A DNA stretch of 64,000 nt. Origin: Ricordea florida (Eukaryota > Cnidaria > Anthozoa > Corallimorpharia > Ricordeidae). The position numbers and the translations under genes are program-made. Shown here piece by piece: positions 28,691 through 36,017 of this stretch. The DNA lies in the NCBI GenBank assembly GCA_949710005.1, contig OX453274.1, forward strand, positions 32,822,714 through 32,886,713, in the 5' to 3' direction. The notes beneath the pieces were generated by a model, which worked only from the letters and a program-made list of their open reading frames with translations, had not been told where the DNA came from and made no database searches. Positions within the stretch are counted from its first letter, which is position 1. Each line of letters begins with the position of its first letter.

Positions 28691-29134
28691 ATGTCTGAAC
28701 AAACTGAAGTAGAAGTAAAAAATACTGAGCAAATTACCACCGACCCAGCACCTGGAAATAAAGATACTAAAAAGAGGGAGAAAGATCCTAAAAAAGTCGC
28801 AGCTGGAAAGAAATTAGCAGAATATAATAAAAAAGCAAAAGAAGCATTAGCTAGGGAGATGAAACGAGAAGAAGAGCCAGCCCCAGCGGGCCGCGGAGCA
28901 AATGAAAATACATATAGTGAAGCGAAATCATGGCTTCCAGAGTTATCTTTTACTACTGTTTTATCTGTTGTTGGATTGGGGTTTACAGCATTTGATCTTT
29001 TTATGAGATATCGAGAAAAAGCCGGGGAGGGCTTCGTCCGATATTCCAGTAGGATAGCTGATTTATCACAAGTACCACAAATACCCCAACCGGCAAAAAT
29101 TCCATTGACCCCAAAATCTTTAGGAATGGAATAA
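28691..29134 (+). CDS. Single-pass membrane protein, Lys-rich N-terminus (P2)
   Basis: 147 residues, homologous to 12966-13415. KDPKKVAAGKKLAEYNKKAKEAL and the membrane segment (LSFTTVLSVVGLGFTAFDLF) are conserved. Two spots differ by GC-rich codons: PAPAGRG (28881-28900) and AGEGFVRYSS (29017-29045). They look like small inserted sequences kept in frame. Confidence 0.8.
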   Translation: MSEQTEVEVKNTEQITTDPAPGNKDTKKREKDPKKVAAGKKLAEYNKKAKEALAREMKREEEPAPAGRGANENTYSEAKSWLPELSFTTVLSVVGLGFTAFDLFMRYREKAGEGFVRYSSRIADLSQVPQIPQPAKIPLTPKSLGME

Positions 29135-29139
29135 AGTCA

Positions 29140-29148
29140 TTTAAAAGT
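29140..29148 (+). promoter_or_regulatory. Late-type box TTTAAAAGT
   Basis: 33 nt before the ATG at 29173. Confidence 0.55.
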
Positions 29149-29172
29149 TTCTCAATGATACAGTAAAAAATT

Positions 29173-29391
29173 ATGTCAACTGAAAACAAACTTGTGAAAA
29201 CTGTAACTGATTCAGCGGTACTTATCGGATTAGGAGCTGGAGTTGGTTATGTGGCTAAGAAGCTAATGAAAGAATCATTTTTGAGTGATCCATCCTCAAG
29301 TATTACAAATTACGCGAAATGGGTTGCGGTATTATCCGGAAGCATGTATCTAAAAACATATTTAGAGGAACAAAAGATTTTACCAAAATAA
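29173..29391 (+). CDS. Small membrane protein (P2)
   Basis: 72 residues, same length and topology as the P1 gene at 13449, with two hydrophobic segments. It is followed after a single base by the next gene, so translation of that gene may depend on this transcript. Confidence 0.8.
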   Translation: MSTENKLVKTVTDSAVLIGLGAGVGYVAKKLMKESFLSDPSSSITNYAKWVAVLSGSMYLKTYLEEQKILPK

Positions 29392-29392
29392 A

Positions 29393-29785
29393 ATGGCTGC
29401 AATAGCGATGATGATTGGTGGGGCTATATTAAATGCAACGGCATTTACTGGTGGAAATTATCTTGCAAAATATTTATCTGGGCGCAATGAGGATACAGAA
29501 AAAATACGACACGATAAAGCAATGGAAAAATATCAAAGAGATTACGCAGCATATCAGGAAAAAAGACAAAAAATGCTTGATTGGAAAATGAAAAGAAAAG
29601 ATGAAAAATATCAAGCATCAAAAAATATTTCTGCTACAAATCAGGCTTTTGAATTGTACGCACAAATGAATGAACCAAAATTCTCTGATTATTACAAACC
29701 AAGCGATAGTCAAAAGACAGGAGAAATGGCATATGTCGGGGCAGGGATGTTGGGTTTAGGTTACGCGGTCAGTAAAATATTATAA
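29393..29785 (+). CDS. Membrane protein with central charged coiled coil (P2)
   Basis: 130 residues, collinear with 13674-14072. It has a hydrophobic N-terminus, the charged helix with DTEKIRHDKAMEKYQRDYAAY, and a hydrophobic C-terminus (AYVGAGMLGLGYAVSKIL). It starts one base after the preceding stop. It ends just before the hairpin at 29790. Confidence 0.8.
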   Translation: MAAIAMMIGGAILNATAFTGGNYLAKYLSGRNEDTEKIRHDKAMEKYQRDYAAYQEKRQKMLDWKMKRKDEKYQASKNISATNQAFELYAQMNEPKFSDYYKPSDSQKTGEMAYVGAGMLGLGYAVSKIL

Positions 29786-29789
29786 ATTA

Positions 29790-29830
29790 TTATATAACTT
29801 GTAATACATCGATCAAAATAAGTTATATAA
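29790..29830. terminator. TTATATAACTT hairpin between convergent genes (P2, first)
   Basis: TTATATAACTT (29790-29800) pairs perfectly with AAGTTATATAA (29820-29830) around a 19-nt loop. It lies between the stop of the plus-strand gene (29785) and the stop of the minus-strand gene (29841). Confidence 0.6.
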
Positions 29831-29840
29831 CATAAATGAT

Positions 29841-30113
29841 TTATTTTTTAGTTATTTTCGAAGCTACTTTTTTCGTCATTTCTTCATGACAAATATTAGG
29901 ATCATTTTCTATTCCATATTTTTCAGTTACTTTTGCTCTTATTTCTCTTCTATATTCTTCAAAGTCTCTACCTGAATCAAGTTCTCTTTTCATTTCACTT
30001 AAAATCTTATTAGCATCTCTACGAGAAATAATTATTCCATTTTTTTTAGCGTAATTCATAAAATCATTATCACTAATTGTATTAGTATAAATTTTTTGGT
30101 CTTCTTTGCTCAT
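29841..30113 (-). CDS. 90-residue protein on the opposite strand, P2 only
   Basis: A charged, helical protein (MSKEDQKIY... RRDANKILSEMKRELDSG... KVASKITKK) without membrane segments. The box TTTAAAAAT is 32 nt upstream. It interrupts the block of plus-strand late genes, and P1 has nothing at this place, so it is likely an acquired accessory gene. Not recognised. Confidence 0.65.
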   Translation of the reverse strand: MSKEDQKIYTNTISDNDFMNYAKKNGIIISRRDANKILSEMKRELDSGRDFEEYRREIRAKVTEKYGIENDPNICHEEMTKKVASKITKK

Positions 30114-30136
30114 TTTATTTCTTTATTTTTTTTTTT

Positions 30137-30145
30137 ATTTTTAAA
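30137..30145 (-). promoter_or_regulatory. Late-type box TTTAAAAAT (minus strand)
   Basis: 32 nt before the ATG at 30113, in a very AT-rich stretch, so the match is less specific. Confidence 0.4.
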
Positions 30146-30177
30146 TCAATTTTACTTTTATTTCCAACCCAAGTTAG

Positions 30178-30186
30178 TCTAAAGAT
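30178..30186 (+). promoter_or_regulatory. Late-type box TCTAAAGAT
   Basis: 32 nt before the ATG at 30210. Confidence 0.65.
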
Positions 30187-30209
30187 TTATTACTGATGAG
30201 TAAAAAATC

Positions 30210-31427
30210 ATGTCAGAAGAAATACCAATGGAAGATTTTTCAAGAGATAATGATGATGATGATAATTATGATCGGGATGATACAACTTTCCAACCCACAA
30301 ACACATCTACATCCCTTGAACAAGATTATCCTGGTTATGATGATTATAACCAATCAAGAGACAGGGCTCAATGGGAAAACCCGCCAGAAAGAATGAGCCC
30401 GGGAGAAAGAGATGAGGATTATGATAGAATGAGAGAAGCTAGGCAAGAACTCAAACGATATTACCCAGATTACGAGCCAAATGAAAGCCCATTTAATGTT
30501 CGATTTGGAGAAAATGGTGGTATAGAAGGAAAATTAAGTTCCGCTGGTAATAATGTTTGGCACACATTAGTTTATGAAAATGGCGTTCGTAACGCAGAAA
30601 ATTTACCAAAAACATTTAGAAAAGCCCTAGGTGCAGATTATGAAAGCATGTTGGAAAAATATAATAATTCCCAGTTAGAATTGAGGAAATATATTGAAGC
30701 AAATAATGAGTTGGATAATGCATTTCAAGGATTTAAAGCAACGGCAGAAGTATATCCTCTGGAGATTGAACGATACGCGGAAAGAGAAAAAGAACTTAGG
30801 GAATTCATTGAGAGACAACAGGTGCAAAAAGCAGAGACTAAAAGCCTTTTCGATCAAACCGTTAAACAGAATATAGAATTAAAAATACAGGCGGAAAAAC
30901 TTTTGGAAGAGGTAAAATTATACAAAGAAGAAATAGACAAATATAAGAAGGGTAAATCAAATGAATCAAAATTAAAACAAAGCAATGAACGATTAAAATC
31001 TGAGGTAGATAAATTAAGAGAACAACTTAGTAATAAAACAATTTTGAGCGAAGAACAATTATCAGATATTGAGGGACGAAAAGATGAAATAATTAAAAAT
31101 TTGCCGCTACGGGAAAAACTAAAGTATATCTTTAAAAAGTATGGTTTTACAGTTTTTGCTGTTCTAAGTGCGGTAGGAGTAATCATTGGGGTTATAGTTT
31201 CTAATCTTTCAAAGGGTTTAACCTCTTTGGGGAAAGGGGTGGGAAATGGTTTGAAAACTCTTGGAAAAAAACTGGGAGAAATATTACCGGGGATGGTTGG
31301 CGCAATAGTTAGCTTTCTTTTCAAAACCGCAGGACAGGTTATTGGATTTTTAGGTGAGAATGCTTGGTTATTGATAATGGCGGTAGTTCTATATTTTGTG
31401 GAAAGTATAAAAAGGAAGAGAAAGTAG
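30210..31427 (+). CDS. Long coiled-coil protein with C-terminal membrane segments (P2)
   Basis: 405 residues, homologous to 14123-15352. The N-terminal third diverges. The coiled coil (about 150-300) and especially the C-terminal hydrophobic block from KYIFKKYGFTVFAVLSAVG to YFVESIKRKRK are strongly conserved. The start is fixed by the box and by the shared leader. Confidence 0.8.
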   Translation: MSEEIPMEDFSRDNDDDDNYDRDDTTFQPTNTSTSLEQDYPGYDDYNQSRDRAQWENPPERMSPGERDEDYDRMREARQELKRYYPDYEPNESPFNVRFGENGGIEGKLSSAGNNVWHTLVYENGVRNAENLPKTFRKALGADYESMLEKYNNSQLELRKYIEANNELDNAFQGFKATAEVYPLEIERYAEREKELREFIERQQVQKAETKSLFDQTVKQNIELKIQAEKLLEEVKLYKEEIDKYKKGKSNESKLKQSNERLKSEVDKLREQLSNKTILSEEQLSDIEGRKDEIIKNLPLREKLKYIFKKYGFTVFAVLSAVGVIIGVIVSNLSKGLTSLGKGVGNGLKTLGKKLGEILPGMVGAIVSFLFKTAGQVIGFLGENAWLLIMAVVLYFVESIKRKRK

Positions 31428-31442
31428 ATCTCCTCAAAGAGG

Positions 31443-31451
31443 TCTAAAGAT
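31443..31451 (+). promoter_or_regulatory. Late-type box TCTAAAGAT
   Basis: 34 nt before the ATG at 31477. Confidence 0.65.
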
Positions 31452-31476
31452 ATCACACTGACCAGTAAAATACAAT

Positions 31477-32070
31477 ATGGAACAATACAACGGAATTTAT
31501 CCTCAATTACCTGATGAGCCAAAAAATTTCAGGATTTTAAAGTCATGTGAAGTATTAAATAATCTTAATAAGGAAATTGTTCATTACGAGCATGTAAGAA
31601 AAAAATACAATAGAGCAAGAGGAATATTTACAAAAATCAGCGTTGGAAGCGGCGTGTTTTCAGTTATCCTTTCTGCAAGTGGTTTGAGTACATCTCTTAC
31701 TGGTTTTGGGGCTATTATTGGTATACCATTAGGTGTTGTGGGTGGCGTATGCGGCGGGGTATCGGTTGGTTGTGCCGTCATATCAAAAAGACTTTCTCAT
31801 AATGTTAGTAAACATGAACAAACAGTTTCTCTGGCAAAGTCAAAAGTAAACACCATTAACGATCTAGTTTCAAAAGCATTGAAAGATAAAACTATATCTG
31901 ACCAAGAATTTTCTCTAATTTTATCAGAGTCAGAAAAGTTTGAAAAACTAAAACTAGAAATACGGCAAAAATTCAGAAAAGATTCAGAAAAAAACTTCGA
32001 CATGAGTATGATAAGGAAGAAAGTTCGAGAAGATCTATTAAAAGAACTTACCGGAGGGAAAGGACATTAA
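31477..32070 (+). CDS. Gly-rich membrane hairpin protein (P2)
   Basis: 197 residues, homologous to 15785-16381. The hydrophobic Gly-rich hairpin (about 52-100) and the charged helical C-terminus are conserved, and HYEHVRKKYNRARGIFTKISVG precedes the hairpin. In P2 it follows the coiled-coil gene directly; in P1 the shortened minor capsid gene lies between them. Confidence 0.82.
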   Translation: MEQYNGIYPQLPDEPKNFRILKSCEVLNNLNKEIVHYEHVRKKYNRARGIFTKISVGSGVFSVILSASGLSTSLTGFGAIIGIPLGVVGGVCGGVSVGCAVISKRLSHNVSKHEQTVSLAKSKVNTINDLVSKALKDKTISDQEFSLILSESEKFEKLKLEIRQKFRKDSEKNFDMSMIRKKVREDLLKELTGGKGH

Positions 32071-32149
32071 AACTGGTGTATGAGAAAACTGAAGTTGGGT
32101 GTAATTGTTTTGCGGGGGTTAATTGAATTTACATCTTATTCTTAAAAGA

Positions 32150-32158
32150 TCTAAAGAT
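32150..32158 (+). promoter_or_regulatory. Late-type box TCTAAAGAT
   Basis: 36 nt before the ATG at 32186. It decides that start over an in-frame ATG at 32123, which would lie upstream of the box. Confidence 0.65.
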
Positions 32159-32185
32159 CAGATAAATTGGGAAACAAAGAATAAG

Positions 32186-33712
32186 ATGTTATTGGACGAT
32201 TTCAAAACTAGGTATCCAAAAGCAAACTTGGAAAAATTTACATTTGTTAATGATTCATTCGGGGGATATATTGAATGGAAAGTTAATGGGACAACAATTA
32301 TGACAAATGACGATCCTTCCGGAAAAACCTGGACAGAAAATCTTTCAAATAATTTGAAAACATTATTATGGGAAGATTTGGGAGTTGAAAATAAAGTAAA
32401 AGTAAGTTCATTTCCCAAAAGTTTAACATTTACGAGAGAAACATATCCAATACCTGGTGTTAGTTTTGATCAATTTGGAAACGATGTGACAAAAATGCTG
32501 ACCGAACTGGATATATGCGTTACAGATAAAAAGAAATTCACTGCAAATATGAGAAACATATTTAAATCACAAGTTGTAACATTTAATTCAGCAAAGGAAT
32601 GCAAAAGATGGTTGAGTAAGCCTGATATTAGTTATTGGCCCCAGCAACTTAACTTTGCGGTTTGGTGCGCAACATCTGGTTGCGGGATAAGTCTTTTTGA
32701 AAGCCTAAATTACCCCAAAGTAATTAGCAGTTTTATAAAGTTTCACATATACTTTACAATAAGAAGAATATTATATGAAATGGGTGTGCATTTTCCCGAG
32801 GATCAAACTTTTTCAATAAAAAATAATTCATATGATAAAGTCGCATATAATCGATTGTGTAAAGAGTTTGGGATTAGTAATAATTCTGACTTTAGGTGGA
32901 AGGGCGGAAGAAATCATGGTTTGGGTGATATATTTATTTATTACAGCTCGGGTGGAAATGAAAATTTATATATTGTAAGAAATTATGATCATGATGCAAA
33001 TACTTGGCCGGGGCAAAATAAATTTTCTGATGAGGGTTATAAAGATGGAGATGGAAATAAAATCTCGTTTATTAGAAATGATCTATTTAGTGATTTCAAA
33101 TATGCTTGGTTTATTCCTGCGGAAGGACATGGTCTCACCAAAGCGGGGCTTGGAAGATTAAATCGATCCGCTGAGGCTTTTGTTTACTGCATATTAGGAT
33201 CACAAGTTAATACAAGAAACCCAATTTATGGCAGCGGCGGTGGTGCAATAGAAACACAAAATGAATTCAAAGCCTTATTTGAAAGTTCTGTTAAAGTAAA
33301 TGATATTTCTAAATCTGTTCAAAATTACCAACAATCTGTACAGGAAACTAAATTACGACTTGATTTGGCTGTTGCTCCGGGTGTTTGGTTGATGCCAAGT
33401 AATATGATTATAAATACAGAGAGCACGGTTGGGTATAATAATAATCTGAAAATAGCAACAGAAGATATGAAATTTGGGAAAAATAATTCAATAAATATTG
33501 AAACAAAAAATGTCGGAATACCAAATAGCTTAGGATCTTCAAAAGTTTTATTAAATACCAATCCTCAACCAATGAAACCCAAATCAAATGAAAAGGAGGA
33601 AACTGGAGAAGGGGAAGAACAAGTTAGTAATATAGAAACATCTCCTCATCAAAATAATCTTATTGTTTTTGCGATTGGTGGGGCATTATTATCCTGGTTT
33701 TTGTTTCGTTAA
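32186..33712 (+). CDS. Large conserved Polinton protein with C-terminal anchor (P2)
   Basis: 508 residues from the box-supported start, which also aligns with the P1 start. It is homologous to 16486-18057 over the whole length, including WPQQLNFAVWCATSGCGIS, FHIYFTIRRILYE, GHGLTKAGLGRLN and WLMPSNMIINTES. The C-terminal anchor is IVFAIGGALLSWFLF. Function unknown; surface or virion protein by inference. Confidence 0.85.
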   Translation: MLLDDFKTRYPKANLEKFTFVNDSFGGYIEWKVNGTTIMTNDDPSGKTWTENLSNNLKTLLWEDLGVENKVKVSSFPKSLTFTRETYPIPGVSFDQFGNDVTKMLTELDICVTDKKKFTANMRNIFKSQVVTFNSAKECKRWLSKPDISYWPQQLNFAVWCATSGCGISLFESLNYPKVISSFIKFHIYFTIRRILYEMGVHFPEDQTFSIKNNSYDKVAYNRLCKEFGISNNSDFRWKGGRNHGLGDIFIYYSSGGNENLYIVRNYDHDANTWPGQNKFSDEGYKDGDGNKISFIRNDLFSDFKYAWFIPAEGHGLTKAGLGRLNRSAEAFVYCILGSQVNTRNPIYGSGGGAIETQNEFKALFESSVKVNDISKSVQNYQQSVQETKLRLDLAVAPGVWLMPSNMIINTESTVGYNNNLKIATEDMKFGKNNSINIETKNVGIPNSLGSSKVLLNTNPQPMKPKSNEKEETGEGEEQVSNIETSPHQNNLIVFAIGGALLSWFLFR

Positions 33713-33729
33713 TGTTTTGATTATATAAA

Positions 33730-33738
33730 TCTAAAGAT
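33730..33738 (+). promoter_or_regulatory. Late-type box TCTAAAGAT
   Basis: 32 nt before the ATG at 33762. Confidence 0.65.
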
Positions 33739-33761
33739 GAACATGGTGTAATCAAAACAAA

Positions 33762-34397
33762 ATGCTGAGTATTACAATGTATGATTCAGAAACTAGAATT
33801 TATTTAGATCCGCCTCTGAAAAATCTTCGAGAGATACAATTACTGGATTGTAATATAAAAACCAAAAGATTGATTAATTTCAAGGACGAACAGACAATAT
33901 TATATGGTAAGAATCAGAGCTTCATAATTGAACCGGGCACATATACTTTTCGCGGTATTCAATCGATCTTTCTTTATAATGATCCCGGTTTTGAAAAAAT
34001 AACAATAATTGAGACTGATACTATTGACTATCTTTATTCATATAAGAACACCAAAATTATAATTACAAGAGGATTGTCGATTGCTTTAGGTGTTCCTATA
34101 GTTTTAGATCCTGGTAAATTATACCCCATAAATATTCAGTTTAAGGAGCCGCTGAGACTTATGTGTAGTATAGTGGATAATAAGTCTTCATATATGAATA
34201 AAACCAAATATGGAGAACCTGTGAAACTCAAACCATCACACCTACTCGCGAACATACCCTCAAAGGATTATCCAACAATTCCGATTCAAAAATATGAGAG
34301 CCCCATAAACCACTTTGATTTAACTATCTTAGACAATGAATGGAAAAAACTTGATCTTAGGGGTTCTCCCATAACTTTTAGTTTAAGATTTAGATAA
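33762..34397 (+). CDS. Putative penton/minor capsid protein (P2)
   Basis: 211 residues, strand-rich and without membrane segments. ETRIYLDPPLKNLREIQLLDCNI followed by a phrase like FIIEPGTYTFRGIQ resembles the single-jelly-roll penton-like proteins of Polintons and adenoviruses. This is pattern memory, not a search. The shortened P1 relative (15416-15769) lacks the middle ~94 residues. Here it is the last late gene before the hairpin at 34404, whereas in P1 it lies three genes earlier. Confidence 0.65.
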   Translation: MLSITMYDSETRIYLDPPLKNLREIQLLDCNIKTKRLINFKDEQTILYGKNQSFIIEPGTYTFRGIQSIFLYNDPGFEKITIIETDTIDYLYSYKNTKIIITRGLSIALGVPIVLDPGKLYPINIQFKEPLRLMCSIVDNKSSYMNKTKYGEPVKLKPSHLLANIPSKDYPTIPIQKYESPINHFDLTILDNEWKKLDLRGSPITFSLRFR

Positions 34398-34403
34398 ATT
34401 TTT

Positions 34404-34435
34404 GTTATATAATCCAAAAAGAGTGATTATATAAC
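34404..34435. terminator. TTATATAA hairpin between convergent genes (P2, second)
   Basis: GTTATATAATC (34404-34414) pairs perfectly with GATTATATAAC (34425-34435) around a 10-nt loop. It lies between the minor capsid gene and the Cys/His-repeat gene and covers the stop codon of the latter. Confidence 0.6.
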
Positions 34436-35158
34436 ATAATTTTTTTTATAACATTCTTTACAAAATGCCTTCTGTCTATTATGTTCGCAAATTTGCGATC
34501 CTCCGCATAACTTACAAAAATTTCTTTGTTTTCCATGAATGCATATTCCTTTACCACCGCATTCTTTGCAACGCGCCTTCTGTTTTTTATGTATACATAT
34601 TTGCGATCCTCTACACTCTTTGCATTGATTCCTTTGTTTTTTATGCTCACATATTTGTGATCCCCCGCAATCTCTGCAATAAGCTTTATTTCTATTATGT
34701 TCGCATATTTGCGCTCCGCCACACTCTTTGCATCTTAATTTCTGCCTTTTATGAACACAATAATAATTATTCATATTAGTTTTAAGTTCTGAAGTAGGTG
34801 GTGGTGTGCTCGGTATAAATCGATCGGGAGAACCGGGTGGTGTTTCTGGAATAAATACATCAGATAAGTCTTGGGATGTGCTTGGCTGCGGGGTTGGTAA
34901 ATTTTCTTGAGGTGGGGGCGGAAGCGGAATTGGCAAAGGAGTATTCTGATCTGGCCTGTGCGGTTCGGCATTTAATGATTCACTAATTTCCCGAATATTA
35001 TCAATGATTTCTTGAACATTATTAACTATTTCGGGAATATTAATCAAAAAATCGATGCGTTTCGCTTTAGTATTATAATATGACTTTCTTGGTGGGTTAT
35101 ACCAGTAGACCAATTTTTTTAATTGCTCGGCTTTTAATCCATTTAATTGTTGTTCCAT
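34427..35158 (-). CDS. Chimeric protein: POLB N-terminus fused to Cys/His repeats (P2)
   Basis: 243 residues. Residues 1-121 are identical to the start of the P2 polymerase (SAP-like domain plus Pro-rich linker) because they lie in the TIR. After TPPP the sequence changes to six Cys/His repeats of about 19 residues (for example CRDCGGSQICEHKKQRNQC). The P1 counterpart (18820-19290) has its own SAP-like domain before the same kind of repeats. TIR extension has apparently replaced the original N-terminus. Promoter and leader are therefore identical to those of POLB. Confidence 0.8.
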   Translation of the reverse strand: MEQQLNGLKAEQLKKLVYWYNPPRKSYYNTKAKRIDFLINIPEIVNNVQEIIDNIREISESLNAEPHRPDQNTPLPIPLPPPPQENLPTPQPSTSQDLSDVFIPETPPGSPDRFIPSTPPPTSELKTNMNNYYCVHKRQKLRCKECGGAQICEHNRNKAYCRDCGGSQICEHKKQRNQCKECRGSQICIHKKQKARCKECGGKGICIHGKQRNFCKLCGGSQICEHNRQKAFCKECYKKNYVI

Positions 35159-35671
35159 TTACAATATTTTCTTTTGTTTTTAAATAGGAATTAAAAATTA
35201 TTTTTTTGTGCTGGTTCCATTCTCCTTGAAAAATTTTGTGTCGGTAAGTCATCTCTGTACTTGACGGTCTTTGCAGAAACTTGGCCAGCCGGGGATGGAG
35301 TCGCCCTCCGCTCGCGTTGCTCGCTCCGCCTGTCGGCCCCTCTTGACGAAGCGGGCTTGGCCGAAACTTTGCAAAGGCTTGGCGGCTTCGACTATAACAG
35401 CCCCCAGTCTCAGCGGTCTTTGCAGAAACTTGGCCAGCCGGGGATGGAGTCGCCCTCCGCTCGCGTTGCTCGCTCCGCCTGTCGGCCCCTCTTGACGAAG
35501 CGGGCTTGGCCGAAACTTTGCAAAGGCTTATTAAATCTTTTGTGCTGGCTCACACAATTTTAGTAATATTTTTTTTATTTTTATTAAATTGTGCTGGAAC
35601 CCCACGCAATTTTTGTAATATTTTTTTTATTTTTATTAAATTGTGCTGGAACCCCCATATATACAACTACT
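34797..35671 (-). repeat. P2 right terminal inverted repeat
   Basis: The reverse complement of 19956-20830, including the GC-rich duplication (about 35263-35525). It ends ...CAACTACT at 35671. Confidence 0.9.
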
Positions 35672-35681
35672 CATCAACTTG
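35672..35681. repeat. Adjacent duplications CATCA (P2) and ACTTG (P1), right copies
   Basis: CATCA (35672-35676) is the second copy of the P2 target and at the same time the displaced last five bases of P1. ACTTG (35677-35681) is the P1 target duplication matching 4453-4457. Confidence 0.85.
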
Positions 35682-35711
35682 AGAACCAAAGTTGAATTAT
35701 ATTTTTTACAG

Positions 35712-35815
35712 AATGCTTTCAAATACAGAAAGGGTTTGCAATTCCATTTGATGAAATGTCGCCACTAGAACTAAACAAATTTTTTTCTCTCAGCGAGAAA
35801 ACGAGACGCACGGCA
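35712..35815 (+). pseudogene. KIAA1958-like second exon segment
   Basis: After an acceptor (TTTTTTACAG ending 35711) an open segment in phase with the exon at 4232 encodes IQKGFAIPFDEMSPLELNKF. This fits the second block of KIAA1958-like proteins. A donor-like GTAATT follows at 35816; reading on reaches TAA at 35837. No further exons are visible, and the end of element X follows within about 100 bp. A truncated, non-functional gene. Confidence 0.45.
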
Positions 35816-36017
35816 GTAATTACAACAAAAAATCCCTAACGGCGATCGGCGCTGCCTTGGATTGTCATTTGGGAAGTCCTCCATTTTCCAAGCCCTTTTC
35901 TTTTTTTGTGTACACTTATCTCACTGTTTTAGTATATACTAAAACAACTATTCACCTCAGTGTCGGTGGCTAGTGGTGGATATTTACCTCGCCGCTTCGC
36001 GGCTCGGTAAATAGACC

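Larger units (their letters stand above)
19956..35671. mobile_element. Polinton/Maverick-type element P2, complete
   Basis: 15,716 bp with 875-bp TIRs (19956-20830 and 34797-35671) beginning AGTAGTTGTATATATGG. It carries 15 genes, all open. It is related to but clearly distinct from P1 and slightly richer in GC at synonymous sites. It inserted into the terminal CATCA of P1. The TIR extends into the first 121 codons of POLB. Confidence 0.92.
4114..35938 (+). mobile_element. Element X: short TIR element with KIAA1958-like exons, holding both Polintons
   Basis: The ends are TATATACTAAAACAGTG (4114-4130) and its exact complement (35922-35938). Without the Polintons X would be only about 0.6 kb: 4114-4452 plus 35682-35938. 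It carries a first exon (4232-4343) and a second exon-like segment (35712-35815). The right end shares the palindrome TAGTATATACTA with element Y, consistent with X having jumped into the tip of Y. The superfamily is not certain from these ends. Confidence 0.6.

Noticed and set aside
35261-35563. Open frames in the GC-rich TIR duplication of P2 (also 20064-20366)
   Set aside because: They are long only because the GC-rich repeat lacks stops; no domain, and they lie in the TIR in both orientations.
4458-35671. Window read as a free large-virus or virophage genome
   Set aside because: Target duplications, the surrounding retrotransposons and splice-type exons place the two elements inside an animal chromosome.
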